Of a stretch of 64,000 bases of DNA, positions 19,083 to 28,045 are shown piece by piece (positions within the stretch are counted from its first letter, which is position 1; every line of letters begins with the position of its first letter). A model generated the notes under the pieces. The model was not told the DNA's origin. It saw only the letters and a list, made by a program, of their open reading frames with translations, and did not search any database. Made by a program: the position numbers and the translations under genes. Source of the stretch: Cereibacter ovatus (GTDB lineage Bacteria; Pseudomonadota; Alphaproteobacteria; Rhodobacterales; Rhodobacteraceae); the NCBI RefSeq assembly GCF_900207575.1, contig NZ_OAOQ01000007.1, positions 62,001-126,000 on the forward strand, in the 5' to 3' direction.

Positions 19083-19151
19083 AAAGCCTCGAAAGCCTCG
19101 AAAGCCTCGAAAGCCTCGAAAGCCTCGAAAGCCTCGAAAGCCTCGAAAGCC
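19083..19151. repeat. Perfect 9-bp tandem repeat (AAAGCCTCG), about 7.7 copies
   Basis: Seven exact copies of AAAGCCTCG run from 19083 to 19145 and end with a partial AAAGCC. The array sits just past the stop of the DUF1150 gene. With no spacers it is not CRISPR; perfect identity suggests recent slippage. The surrounding gap 18855-19155 contains nothing else I can identify. Confidence 0.95.
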
Positions 19152-19155
19152 GGTT

Positions 19156-19380
19156 TCAGTGGACGTTCACCGGCGCAAGGTTGTTCTGACGGGCCAGAAT
19201 GAAGGCCAGCGCCCGGTCGCGCACCAGCGCAAGACGCTCGCCATCCGCGTCATGGACGGCATAGATCCGGTCCAGCCCGCGGGCCATGCCCTGAACATCC
19301 TCGGGCAGGTCCGCGACCGGCACCGGGCGCACATAGACCAGCCGGCCGGTGCCGGGGGGAAAATCGAATGGCGTGTTCAT
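19156..19380 (-). CDS. DUF1150 family protein
   Basis: 74 residues, RLVYVRPVPVADLPEDV then IYAVHDADGERLALV and a C-terminal AFILARQNNLAPVNVH. This pattern is characteristic of DUF1150, a small alphaproteobacterial family of unknown function. Its start overlaps the hsp20 stop (ATGA), so it is probably co-induced with the heat-shock protein. A role as heat-shock accessory is suggested only by this linkage. Confidence 0.8.
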   Translation of the reverse strand: MNTPFDFPPGTGRLVYVRPVPVADLPEDVQGMARGLDRIYAVHDADGERLALVRDRALAFILARQNNLAPVNVH

Positions 19381-19817
19381 TGTCCGACTCCTTCCGTCAC
19401 GACCCGCCTGCGCCCGATGGGGATCGTCTGCACCACGGGCTGCGGCACCTCGCGGCGCAGGTCGATGTGCAGCAGCCCGTGTTCCATGGTGGCGCCGGCC
19501 ACTTCGACGCCCTCGGCCAGCACGAAGCTGCGCTGGAACGCGCGCGAGGCGATACCGCGGTGCAGGAACACCCGGTCGCTCGCGTCCTCGGCCTGCCGGC
19601 CGCGGATCACAAGCTGGCGGTCCTCGACGGTGATCGCCATCTCATCCTCGCGGAAGCCGGCGACGGCCAGCGTGATGCGATAGGCATTTTCGGCCACGGC
19701 TTCGATGTTGAAGGGGGGATAGCCTTCGCTTGCGGTCTTGGCGGTGCGTTCGACCAGCCGCTCAAGTTGCTCGAACCCGAGAAGGAAGGGGTGGCCGCCG
19801 AAATTCAGTTTGGTCAT
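19377..19817 (-). CDS. Hsp20-family small heat-shock protein
   Basis: 146 residues from the ATG at 19817 (MTKLNFGGHPFLLGFEQLERL). The N-terminal motif is typical of class A alphaproteobacterial Hsp20. The alpha-crystallin domain follows, with YPPFNIEAVAENAYRITLAV, GFREDEMAITVEDRQLVIRG and AFQRSFVLAEGVEVAGATME. The C-terminal IxI-like motif is QTIPIGRR. It holds unfolding proteins for refolding. ATGs further upstream would add a non-family extension. A sigma-32-like promoter lies about 70-95 bp upstream. Confidence 0.92.
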   Translation of the reverse strand: MTKLNFGGHPFLLGFEQLERLVERTAKTASEGYPPFNIEAVAENAYRITLAVAGFREDEMAITVEDRQLVIRGRQAEDASDRVFLHRGIASRAFQRSFVLAEGVEVAGATMEHGLLHIDLRREVPQPVVQTIPIGRRRVVTEGVGQ

Positions 19818-19884
19818 TCCGTCATGTCCTTGCAGAAGCGACATTCGCGCACGCAACCCCGCAAAGGCATCCCGCGCCATCCGA

Positions 19885-19913
19885 ATATGGGCGCTGGGCA
19901 AAGGGGCCGCAAG
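19885..19913 (-). promoter_or_regulatory. Candidate sigma-32 (RpoH) promoter for hsp20-DUF1150
   Basis: On the minus strand, CTTGCG (19913-19908) is separated by 15 bases from GCCCATAT (19892-19885). This is close to the heat-shock consensus CTTGAA - 13 to 15 - CCCCATNT. Placement before an Hsp20 gene supports it. Confidence 0.5.
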
Positions 19914-20059
19914 TCCCGCCCCCAAGGCCGGGCCCGCGTTTCGCCCGCGACACTTCGGGCCGTGCAGGTTTCTTCCCGCAAAGGCGCCGGATCTGTATAT
20001 TGCGGGGACGGCGACTCATCAAAAACATATCCGGCGACATCACCGGCAAGGCCAGAACC

Positions 20060-20278
20060 ATGAATGCGTCCCCTGAAATGAACTTCGAAGACATGCTGCA
20101 CATCCGGCTTGAGGTGCTGAGGCGAGAGCACAGGGATCTGGACGAAGCGATCGCGGCGCTTGAACACGGGGGCCGCGGCGATCAGTTGACGCTGCGCCGG
20201 TTGAAAAAGCAGAAGCTGTCGCTGAAGGACCAGATCGTGAAGCTTGAGGATCAGTTGATCCCCGACATCATCGCCTGA
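20060..20278 (+). CDS. YdcH family protein (DUF465)
   Basis: 72 residues. MNFEDMLHIRLEVLRREHRDLDEAI followed by LRRLKKQKLSLKDQIVKLEDQL, a short basic helical hairpin typical of the YdcH/DUF465 family. Its function is not known to me. It sits 72 bp before purE, with its own short leader, and may be in front of the purine operon only by chance. Confidence 0.8.
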   Translation: MNASPEMNFEDMLHIRLEVLRREHRDLDEAIAALEHGGRGDQLTLRRLKKQKLSLKDQIVKLEDQLIPDIIA

Positions 20279-20292
20279 CCGATCCCGCCCGC

Positions 20293-20320
20293 TTGCCCCC
20301 GCCCCGGCCGCCGCTATAGT
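20293..20320 (+). promoter_or_regulatory. Candidate sigma-70 promoter of purE
   Basis: TTGCCC (20293-20298), 16-base spacer, TATAGT (20315-20320). Transcription would start near 20327, giving a leader of about 24 nt with a GGGGG ribosome site just before the ATG at 20351. Confidence 0.45.
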
Positions 20321-20350
20321 GCGCGCCTTGTGAACTAGGGGGCGGTGTGC

Positions 20351-20836
20351 ATGGCTGTGGACGTTGGAATCATCATGGGCAGCCAGTCCGACTGGGCCAC
20401 GATGAAAGAGGCGGCGTCGATCCTGGACGCGCTGGGGGTCAGCTACGAGACGCGGATCGTCTCGGCCCACCGCACGCCCGACCGGCTGTGGACCTATGGC
20501 AAGACCGCGGTGGACCGCGGGCTGAAGGTCATCATCGCCGGGGCCGGGGGCGCGGCCCATCTGCCGGGAATGATGGCATCGAAAACCCGCGTGCCGGTGA
20601 TCGGCGTGCCGGTGCAGACCCGCGCGCTGTCGGGCGTCGACAGCCTTTATTCCATCGTGCAGATGCCCAAGGGCTTTCCGGTGGCGACCATGGCGATCGG
20701 TGCGGCGGGAGCGGCCAATGCCGGGCTGATGGCGGCGGGCATCCTTGCGATCTCCGATCCCGCGCTGGGCCAGCGGCTGGACGACTGGCGCGCGGCACTG
20801 TCGGATTCGATCCCCGAGGAGCCTTCGGATGACTGA
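20351..20836 (+). CDS. purE: N5-carboxyaminoimidazole ribonucleotide mutase
   Basis: 161 residues. [33 protein letters not shown] and [17 protein letters not shown] mark the class I PurE active site (SDW and AHRTP). It converts N5-CAIR to CAIR in purine synthesis, working with PurK. The ATG at 20351 is chosen over a GTG 6 bp upstream because of the ribosome-site spacing. Overlaps purK by 8 bp. Confidence 0.96.
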   Translation: MAVDVGIIMGSQSDWATMKEAASILDALGVSYETRIVSAHRTPDRLWTYGKTAVDRGLKVIIAGAGGAAHLPGMMASKTRVPVIGVPVQTRALSGVDSLYSIVQMPKGFPVATMAIGAAGAANAGLMAAGILAISDPALGQRLDDWRAALSDSIPEEPSDD

Positions 20837-21911
20837 TCGTCTGCACCCCGGCGCCACCATCGGCATCCTTGGCGGCGGGCAACTGGGCCGGATGCTGTCG
20901 GTTGCGGCCTCTCGGCTTGGCTTTCGCAGCCATGTGTTCGAACCGGGCGCCAACCCGCCCGCCGCCGACGTGGCCCATGCCGTGACCACCGCGCCCTATG
21001 ACGACGAGGCCGCGCTGCGGGCCTTTGCGGCCTCGGTCGATGTCATTACCTATGAATTCGAAAACATCCCCACCGCGGCGCTGGACCTGCTGGAAAGCCT
21101 GAAGCCGATCCGCCCGAACCGCCGCGCACTGGCGATCAGTCAGGACCGGCTGGCGGAAAAGGGCTTCCTGACCTCGATCGGGCTGACGGTGGCGCCCTAT
21201 CGCGCGGTGGACACGCTGGCCGATCTGGATGCGGCGCTGCATGGCATCGGCACGCCCGCGATCCTGAAAACCACCCGGCTCGGCTATGACGGCAAGGGGC
21301 AGGCCCGGATCATGGACCCCGCCGACGCCCCCACCGCCTTCGCCGCGATGGAAGGTCAACCGGCGGTGCTGGAAGGCTTTGTGCGCTTTACCCACGAGGT
21401 GTCGGTGATCGCGGCGCGCGGGCTGGATGGGTCGGTCGCGGCCTATGACCCCGGCGAGAATGTGCATCTGTCGGGCATCCTGCACACCACGACCGTGCCC
21501 GCGCGGCTGACCTCGGCGCAGCGCACCGATGCGGTGCTGCTGGCGGGGCGCATCCTGAACGCGCTGGATTACGTCGGCGTGCTGGGGGTCGAGCTGTTCG
21601 TGACCCCCGAGGCGCTTCTGGTGAACGAGATCGCGCCCCGTGTCCACAACTCGGGCCACTGGACGCAGAACGGCTGCGTGGTGGACCAGTTCGAACAGCA
21701 TATCCGCGCGGTCGCGGGCTGGCCCTTGGGCGACGGCTCGCGCTTTGCCGATGTCGAGATGGAAAACCTGATCGGCCACGATGTGGCGCGGGTGCCTGCG
21801 CTGGCGCTGGAACGCAACGCCGCAATCCATCTTTACGGCAAGACCGAGGCCCGGCCCGGCCGCAAGATGGGCCATGTGAACCGCATCCTTCGGCCCGTCG
21901 AGGCGCCATGA
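20829..21911 (+). CDS. purK: 5-(carboxyamino)imidazole ribonucleotide synthase
   Basis: 360 residues from the ATG at 20829. The ATP-grasp enzyme begins [20 protein letters not shown]. It has [17 protein letters not shown], the nucleotide-binding [12 protein letters not shown], the metal/phosphate segment [20 protein letters not shown] and [11 protein letters not shown]. It makes N5-CAIR from AIR, ATP and bicarbonate for PurE. Its stop overlaps the next gene (ATGA), tying purEK to two amino-acid-type enzymes. Confidence 0.96.
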   Translation: MTDRLHPGATIGILGGGQLGRMLSVAASRLGFRSHVFEPGANPPAADVAHAVTTAPYDDEAALRAFAASVDVITYEFENIPTAALDLLESLKPIRPNRRALAISQDRLAEKGFLTSIGLTVAPYRAVDTLADLDAALHGIGTPAILKTTRLGYDGKGQARIMDPADAPTAFAAMEGQPAVLEGFVRFTHEVSVIAARGLDGSVAAYDPGENVHLSGILHTTTVPARLTSAQRTDAVLLAGRILNALDYVGVLGVELFVTPEALLVNEIAPRVHNSGHWTQNGCVVDQFEQHIRAVAGWPLGDGSRFADVEMENLIGHDVARVPALALERNAAIHLYGKTEARPGRKMGHVNRILRPVEAP

Positions 21912-23260
21912 CCGTCCCGGCGGATCGGCTGTCCGCCTTCGCCGCACGCGAACGCGCCGCCTTCCACGCCGCCCGCCCCAGAACCCGCAAGGCGCTGGCC
22001 GACGGCGCCGACCGCTTTCTGGGCGGCGTGCCGATGCACTGGATGAAGGACTGGCCCACGCCGTTCCCGCTGGTGGTGGCGCGGGCCAAGGGCGCCCGGA
22101 TCACAGATATCGACGGCCACCGGCTGGATGACTTCTGCCTTGGCGACACCGGCTCGATGTTTGGCCACTCGCCCGCGCCGGTCGCGCGGGCGATCCGCAA
22201 ACAGGCCCGCCGCGGGCTGACCTACATGCTGCCGACCAAGGACGCACTGGAAGCCGGCCGCCTGCTGACCGATCGTTTCGGGGATTTCCGCTGGCAGATC
22301 GCCACCACCGCAACCGACGCCAACCGCTTTGCGCTGCGCGTCGCCCGCGCAGTCACGGGCCGGCCGAAGGTGCTGGTGTTCAACGGCTGCTATCACGGCA
22401 CCGTGGACGAGGCGATGGTGACGCTGAAGGACGGCCGCACCGTCGCGCGCCCCGGCCTTGTCGGGCAGGTGGCCGACCTTGGCCTGACCGCCGTCGCGGT
22501 CGAGTTCAACGACATTCCCGCCGTCGAGGCTGCCCTTGCCACCGGCGAGGTGGCCGCGATCCTGACCGAGCCGGTGATGACCAACTGCGCCATGGTCCTG
22601 CCCGACGCGGGCTTTCACGATGCGCTGCGCAAGCTGTCGCGCCAGCACGGGGCGCTGCTGATTCTGGATGAAACGCACACGATCTCGTCCGGGCTTGGCG
22701 GATATGGCCGGGTTCACGGGCTGTCGCCCGATATCCTTGTGGTCGGCAAATGCGTGGCGGGCGGGATGCCCGCGGCGGTCTGGGGCCTTGCGCCCGATCT
22801 GGCGGCACGGTTTGCCGCCCATGACGCCGCCCGGCCGCAGGGCCATTCCGGCATGGGCACCACGCTTTCGGCCAATCCGATGCAATTCGCCTGCCTGCGC
22901 GCAACGCTGGCCGAGGTGATGACCCCCGAAAACTATGCCACGATGAAGGCCGGCGCCCGCCGCCTTGCCGCGGGTCTGTCGGCCAGCATCGCCCGTGTGG
23001 GCGCACCGTGGCATGTGGTGCGTGTGGGCGCCCGGGTCGAGTACATCTGCGCCCCCGGCCCGCTGCGAAACGGCACCGAGGCCGTCCTTGCCCATCGCCC
23101 CGAACTGGAAGCCGCGCTGCATCTGGGGCTTTTGAACCGTGGCTGCCTGATCGCGCCGTTCCACAACATGATGCTGGTCAGCCCCGCCACCGGCACGCGC
23201 CGGATCGACCGCCTGACCCGCGCCTTCGACGACATCCTTTCCCAGCTTTTTCAGGGATAG
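21908..23260 (+). CDS. Class III (GSAM-like) PLP aminotransferase
   Basis: 450 residues of the glutamate-1-semialdehyde-aminomutase-like branch. Residues include the dimer-interface/substrate segment CLGDTGSMFGHSPAPV, the FNGCYHGTVDEAMV block, ILDETHTISSG with the PLP-contacting Asp, and Schiff-base K281 in VVGKCVAGGMPAAVWG. The substrate is unknown. It lies 5 bp before a glutamine-synthetase-like ligase, a pairing suggesting amine or polyamine metabolism rather than tetrapyrrole synthesis. The overlap with purK implies shared transcription. Confidence 0.85.
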   Translation: MTVPADRLSAFAARERAAFHAARPRTRKALADGADRFLGGVPMHWMKDWPTPFPLVVARAKGARITDIDGHRLDDFCLGDTGSMFGHSPAPVARAIRKQARRGLTYMLPTKDALEAGRLLTDRFGDFRWQIATTATDANRFALRVARAVTGRPKVLVFNGCYHGTVDEAMVTLKDGRTVARPGLVGQVADLGLTAVAVEFNDIPAVEAALATGEVAAILTEPVMTNCAMVLPDAGFHDALRKLSRQHGALLILDETHTISSGLGGYGRVHGLSPDILVVGKCVAGGMPAAVWGLAPDLAARFAAHDAARPQGHSGMGTTLSANPMQFACLRATLAEVMTPENYATMKAGARRLAAGLSASIARVGAPWHVVRVGARVEYICAPGPLRNGTEAVLAHRPELEAALHLGLLNRGCLIAPFHNMMLVSPATGTRRIDRLTRAFDDILSQLFQG

Positions 23261-23265
23261 CCCCG

Positions 23266-24660
23266 ATGACCGACCTTCCCAGCCCCTCTGGTTCGACCCT
23301 TGCCGAAGCCGAAGCCTTCCTTGCCGCCCACCCCGGGATCGAGGCCTTCGACATCGTGCTGCACGATGCCAACGGCATCGGCCGCGGCAAGATCATCCGC
23401 CGGCACGAACTGCTGTCGTTCTACAAGGGCGGGCGGCATCTGCCGATCTCGATCCTTGGCCTCGATATCTGCGGCGAGGACGTGCACGAAACCGGCCTGA
23501 TCTGGGATCAGGGCGACGGCGACCTGCGGGCATGGCCGATCCCCGGCACGCTGGTGCCGCTGCATGGCACCACGCCCCCGCGCGGCGAGGTCTTCATGTG
23601 CATGTATGACCTTGACGGCACCCCGATGACATCCGATCCGCGCCATGCGCTGGCCCGGCAGGTCAAGGCACTGGCGGATCTGGGCCTTTACCCCTCGGCC
23701 GCATTCGAGTTGGAGTTCTTCCTGCTGGCCAATGACCGCGGCCCCGACGGCCGGGTGCAACCGGCGCGCGACGTGCTGGACGGCCGCGCCTCGGCCAAGA
23801 CCGAGGTCTATTCGGTGGACCACCTGCACGGGATGATGCCGCTGTTCGCGGATATCTACGCCAGCGCCGCCAAGGCCGGGATCAAGGCCGAAACGATGAT
23901 CTCGGAATATGCGCCGGGGCAGTATGAACTGACATTGCACTACCGCACCGACATCCTGATGGCGGCCGATGACCTGATGCGGCTGAAGCGGATCGTGCGG
24001 GCACAGGCGCGGGCGCATGGCGTGACGGCCTGCTTCATGGCCAAACCCGTGGAAAGCTATGCCGGATCGGGGATGCATCTGCATGTGTCGCTCTGCGACC
24101 GCGAGGGGCGCAACATCTTCATCGAGGAAACCGAAGGCCAGTGGTCGCGCGCCATCCTGCACGCGCTGGGCGGCCTACGCGAGACGATGGGCGAATCGAT
24201 GCTGGTCTTTGCCCCGCACGCCAATTCGTGGCGGCGCTTCGCCAGCCAAAGCTATGCGCCGGTCTCGCCGACATGGGGGGTGAACAACCGCTCGGTCGCA
24301 CTGCGCATCCCGGCGGGCGACATCGGCGCCCGGCGGATCGAACATCGCCCCGCGGGGGTGGACGCAAACCCCTATCTGGTGGCCGCCACCGTGCTGGCCG
24401 GCATCCGCCGCGGGCTGGAACAGCAGATCGACCCCGGCCCGGAAACCACCGGCAACGGCTATGCCGAGGCGCAGGACGCGCCGCCGATCCCCACCTGCTG
24501 GCGCAGCGCGATCCTGGCCGCCGAACAATCCGCCTTCCTGCGCGAGGCGCTGGGGCCGGACATGCACCGCACCTTCACCGCAATCAAGGCCGCCGAATAC
24601 GCCCGTGTCGCGCGGACGATCCCCGATGTGGACTATGACCTGTATCTTCATACGGTCTAA
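23266..24660 (+). CDS. Glutamine-synthetase family ligase (PuuA/GlnT-like)
   Basis: 464 residues. The GS beta-grasp N-terminus contains FDIVLHDANGIGRGKIIRR. The catalytic domain has AFELEFFL (metal-binding Glu residues), SGMHLHVSLCD (metal-binding His), VNNRSVALRIP and ARRIEHRPAGVDANPYL (substrate-binding Arg and glutamate residues). The sequence is of the gamma-glutamylamide-synthetase type rather than GlnA: the adenylylation-loop Tyr context is absent. It would join glutamate to an amine using ATP. With the upstream aminotransferase it may form an amine-use route; the substrate is not evident. Confidence 0.85.
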   Translation: MTDLPSPSGSTLAEAEAFLAAHPGIEAFDIVLHDANGIGRGKIIRRHELLSFYKGGRHLPISILGLDICGEDVHETGLIWDQGDGDLRAWPIPGTLVPLHGTTPPRGEVFMCMYDLDGTPMTSDPRHALARQVKALADLGLYPSAAFELEFFLLANDRGPDGRVQPARDVLDGRASAKTEVYSVDHLHGMMPLFADIYASAAKAGIKAETMISEYAPGQYELTLHYRTDILMAADDLMRLKRIVRAQARAHGVTACFMAKPVESYAGSGMHLHVSLCDREGRNIFIEETEGQWSRAILHALGGLRETMGESMLVFAPHANSWRRFASQSYAPVSPTWGVNNRSVALRIPAGDIGARRIEHRPAGVDANPYLVAATVLAGIRRGLEQQIDPGPETTGNGYAEAQDAPPIPTCWRSAILAAEQSAFLREALGPDMHRTFTAIKAAEYARVARTIPDVDYDLYLHTV

Positions 24661-24714
24661 GCCCCGCCTCACAACGCTGGATTGTGCGCCACGGCTGATC
24701 TAGGCTGCGCGGCG

Positions 24715-27324
24715 ATGGGGTTCGGACGCAACATGGATGCACTGCGGGCAAGCCCCGCCTCGACCGTCTGGCACAAGCTGCGCCTGCCGGTCGCAGCCCT
24801 TGTCGTGGCCACCTGCGCCGCCACCATCATCGCGCTGGCCTTCGACGCGCGACAAAGGTTCTTTCATATCCAGTTCGACCTGAGCGAGACCGTCGAACAC
24901 GAACTGACCGAGCTTGAATCCGAACTGGCCCGGCTGACCACCATGCTGGCAGGCCCGGCGCCGGCCACCCAGCTTGCCGGGCTGCGCCAGTCGATGGACG
25001 GAATCGGCATGCGGATGCGCCGGCTGGATGCCACCTTCGCCGCCGCCGAGATCCTGCGAACCCAGCCCTATGCCGAAGGGCTGGCGGAACTGAACCGTCG
25101 CAGCGGCCGGCTTCTGGCCACCGCGACCTTGCAGGACGCGGCGCTGACAGCCGAACTGACGCCACTTCTGACCGAAACCCGCGACATGCTGGACGCGCTG
25201 TCCACCCTTGCCGAACAGGCGCGGGCCGACCATCAGGTGCAGATCGCCGCAAACCGGGCCGTGATCGGCGCCGCCCTTCTGCGGCTGGTGGTGCTGACGG
25301 TGGTGCTGGTGCTGGTGCTGTCGGTGGTCTCGGTGCAGCTGATGCGGCTTTACCTGCGGTCGCGCGAACAGGCCGATGCGGCGCGGCGCACCGGGGCGCG
25401 GCTGGAAACGATCTTCCGCACCTCGGCCGATGCGATCCTTGTCACTGACTGGACCGGGCGGGTTCTGGACTGCAACCGGGCGACGCTGGCCATCTTTGGC
25501 CACCCGCGCGAACGGCTGTTCGGGGCCGATGCGATGGATCTGCTGTTTCCGCAGGACGCGCGCGACGAACAGCGGCTGCGGGTGACGCAGGCGCTTCAGA
25601 CCTCGGACCCGCGGATCGACGGCCCGTTGCGGCTGGAACTTGAGGCGATCCATGCCGACGGCTCGCGCTTTCCGGTCGAGGTCTCGCTGGCGCCGGCGCG
25701 CGTCGAGGGCGGCGACATCATCGTGGCGCTGATGCGCGACATCTCGGCCCGCCGCCGGGCGGAACGCGAACTGACCGAAGCCCGCGACCGCGCGCTGGCG
25801 GGCGAACAGGCCAAGGCCGACTTTCTGGCGGTCATGAGCCACGAGATGCGCACACCGCTGAACGGGCTTGTCGGCTCGATCGAACTGCTGGCGCAGACCC
25901 CGCTGGACCGGCGCCAGCGCGAACTTGTGACCGTGCTGGGGGCCTCGGCCGAGATCCTGCTGGACCATGTGAATTCGGTGCTCGACATCGCCCGCTCCGA
26001 GGCGCGGCCCGCGGATGCCGAGTTCATCGATTTCGATTTCGAACGGCTGCTCGAGGATTGCATCGCCAATCAGGCCAGCATTGCGGCCTCGGGGGGCAAT
26101 GTGCTGGAACAACGCCCGCTGTCGGGGCGCATCGGCGCACTGCGCAGCGAGCCGGCACGCCTGCGGCAGGTCATGCTGAACCTGCTGGGCAATGCGGTGA
26201 AATTCACCCGCAACGGTCATATCATCGTCGAAACCCAGATCATCGAAGACTGGCTTGAGATCCGCGTGATCGACAGCGGGATCGGGATCGCACCCGAGAA
26301 CCACCAGCGGATCTTCGAGGATTTCGTCACGCTGGATTCGGGCTATGACCGGCGCTCGGGCGGGACGGGGCTTGGCCTTGGCATCGCGCGCCGGCTGGCG
26401 CGGATCATGGGCGGCGACATCACCGTGACCAGCGCGCCGGGCAGCGGCAGCCGCTTTACCCTGCGCCTGCCGTTCCGCCCCGGCACCGCCCCGGCCGCGG
26501 CCCTTGCGCCCGATGCCGCGGACAGTCTGCCCGCGGCGGCCCCCCTGACCGTGCTGCTGATCGAAGACAACGACATCAACCGTTTCATCGCCCAAAGCTT
26601 TCTGGAAAGCGCCGGGCACGAGGTCGTGGCCACACGCAGCGGTCTGGAAGGTCTGGCCGAGGCCGACCGCCGGACGTTCGACGTGGTGCTGACCGACATT
26701 TCCATGCCCGTACTGGACGGGTTGCAGGTCGCCCGGCGCATCCGCGACGGCGGCGGGCCATCGGCGGGGTCGCGCATCCTTGCGCTGACCGCCCATTCGC
26801 TGGCCGCCGAACCCGAGGCGCTGAGCCGGGCCGGGATCGACGTCTGCCTGCAAAAACCGATCGGCCGGGCCGCGCTGCTGCGCGCACTGGTCACCGCACC
26901 CGAGCCCACCGCACCGCCGCCGCCTTCGGCCATCGACACCGACCAGATGCGCGAGCTTCGGTCGCAGATCGGCGGGCCGGCGCTGGCGGCGCTGATCCGG
27001 CAGATGATCCTTGACGGCGATGCGGTGATGTCGCGCCTGCGCGCACTGGGCAGCGAACCGCCCCCCGATGCCGCGCGCCGGCTGGCGCATCAGATGGCGG
27101 GCGCGATCTCGACCTTTGGCAGCGGCCCGCTGCACCAGCGCCTGACCCGTCTGCTGGATGCGCTGCGGCAGGGCGCGCCGGCGGGGGCCGATCTGGCGGC
27201 GCTGCCCGATCTGTGGCAGGCGACGCGCACCGCACTGGCAGACGAGGCCCGCGCGCTGCGGCAGGCCGAAGCCCACGCGCCCGACGGGGCAGACCATCAC
27301 CCCGCGATGGGCGCTCAGGGCTAG
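24715..27324 (+). CDS. Membrane hybrid histidine kinase (sensor-PAS-HisKA-HATPase-REC-Hpt)
   Basis: 869 residues from the ATG at 24715. There is a transmembrane helix near the N-terminus (LPVAALVVATCAATIIALAF), a helical periplasmic region, and a second Val/Leu-rich membrane helix. A PAS domain (FRTSADAILVTDWTGRVLDC) and HisKA follow, with H376 in VMSHEMRTPLNG. HATPase motifs are NLLGNAVKFT, DSGIGIAPE and GGTGLGLGIARRL. The receiver has D661 in VLTDISMPVLDG. A C-terminal Hpt has H792 in ARRLAHQMAGAISTFG. It carries the full phosphorelay in one chain; no output regulator is adjacent. An ATG at 24733 is an alternative start. Confidence 0.9.
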   Translation: MGFGRNMDALRASPASTVWHKLRLPVAALVVATCAATIIALAFDARQRFFHIQFDLSETVEHELTELESELARLTTMLAGPAPATQLAGLRQSMDGIGMRMRRLDATFAAAEILRTQPYAEGLAELNRRSGRLLATATLQDAALTAELTPLLTETRDMLDALSTLAEQARADHQVQIAANRAVIGAALLRLVVLTVVLVLVLSVVSVQLMRLYLRSREQADAARRTGARLETIFRTSADAILVTDWTGRVLDCNRATLAIFGHPRERLFGADAMDLLFPQDARDEQRLRVTQALQTSDPRIDGPLRLELEAIHADGSRFPVEVSLAPARVEGGDIIVALMRDISARRRAERELTEARDRALAGEQAKADFLAVMSHEMRTPLNGLVGSIELLAQTPLDRRQRELVTVLGASAEILLDHVNSVLDIARSEARPADAEFIDFDFERLLEDCIANQASIAASGGNVLEQRPLSGRIGALRSEPARLRQVMLNLLGNAVKFTRNGHIIVETQIIEDWLEIRVIDSGIGIAPENHQRIFEDFVTLDSGYDRRSGGTGLGLGIARRLARIMGGDITVTSAPGSGSRFTLRLPFRPGTAPAAALAPDAADSLPAAAPLTVLLIEDNDINRFIAQSFLESAGHEVVATRSGLEGLAEADRRTFDVVLTDISMPVLDGLQVARRIRDGGGPSAGSRILALTAHSLAAEPEALSRAGIDVCLQKPIGRAALLRALVTAPEPTAPPPPSAIDTDQMRELRSQIGGPALAALIRQMILDGDAVMSRLRALGSEPPPDAARRLAHQMAGAISTFGSGPLHQRLTRLLDALRQGAPAGADLAALPDLWQATRTALADEARALRQAEAHAPDGADHHPAMGAQG

Positions 27325-27349
27325 GCCGCCGCAGGATCGGTGGCCGGGG

Positions 27350-28045
27350 TCAGGCCGCCGCCGCCCGAATCGCCGCAGCGATCAGCGCCGGAACCCGCGG
27401 ATCAAGACCCAGCGGCGGCAGCACCCGGCCCCGAAAGTCCGCGCTGGCCAGTGCGGTGGGCAGATCCTCGACCACATGCCCCCCCCGCGCGGCAAAGAAC
27501 GGCAGGCACAGCGCGTCGGGCATGGTGCGGGCGATCTCGGCGATCCGTGGGGTCTGGTCGATAAAGCCGGCCTCGCAGGGCAGGCCAAGCGCGGATGCCA
27601 GCCGCGCGGCGCAGGCGCGGGCCACCTCGGCCGGGGCGGGGCTGCGGAACGATCCATGCGCCGCCAGCAGGATCGCGGGCGCCGGCGTCTTGGCCAGCGC
27701 CTCGCGCGCAAGGGTGACGGCCAGATCCGTCACCGCGGGATCGGTGCCAAAGGGCGCCGCGATCCGCCAGCCCTGCCCCCCCGCCGCCGCAAGGCGCCGC
27801 GGCAGGTTGGTCTGCGTGAACCAGCCGCCAGCCATGAACAGGGGATAGACCAGCCCCGGCGCCCCGGCCGCCGCGATCTCGTGCGGCAAGGCGCCGTCCT
27901 CGGCCAGCGTGGCCGCCCTGACGCGCCACCCCGGCAGATGTGGTGCGACCTTGGCGGCCAGCGCCGCAATCTCGGCCGCGGCCGGGCCGGGGTCCGAGGG
28001 TTGGCCATGCGCCACGATCAGCGCGGTCCGCGGTGCTGGCTGCAT
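27350..28045 (-). CDS. CbiX/SirB-type cobaltochelatase-ferrochelatase family protein
   Basis: 231 residues from ATG 28045 (MQPAPRTALIVAHGQPSDPG). Two CbiX-like half domains each offer a metal-binding His: H13 in VAHGQP and H130 in LAAHGSF. Additional family features are GLVYPLFMAGGWFTQ and LCLPFFAARGGHVVEDLP. Such enzymes insert Co or Fe into sirohydrochlorin for B12 or siroheme. The context gives no B12 or siroheme neighbours, so the metal is undetermined. Convergent with the hybrid kinase, 25 bp apart. Confidence 0.8.
   Translation of the reverse strand: MQPAPRTALIVAHGQPSDPGPAAAEIAALAAKVAPHLPGWRVRAATLAEDGALPHEIAAAGAPGLVYPLFMAGGWFTQTNLPRRLAAAGGQGWRIAAPFGTDPAVTDLAVTLAREALAKTPAPAILLAAHGSFRSPAPAEVARACAARLASALGLPCEAGFIDQTPRIAEIARTMPDALCLPFFAARGGHVVEDLPTALASADFRGRVLPPLGLDPRVPALIAAAIRAAAA

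Noticed and set aside
19083-19151. Possible CRISPR array
   Set aside because: 9-bp units in direct contact, no spacers, no cas genes.
21908-23260. hemL (glutamate-1-semialdehyde aminomutase)
   Set aside because: Only the general class III features are shared, and the coupled neighbour is a GS-like ligase, not a tetrapyrrole gene.
24700-27300. 866-residue open frame antisense to the hybrid kinase
   Set aside because: Typical GC-rich shadow frame; His/Gln/Arg-rich with no domain, while the plus strand has a complete kinase.
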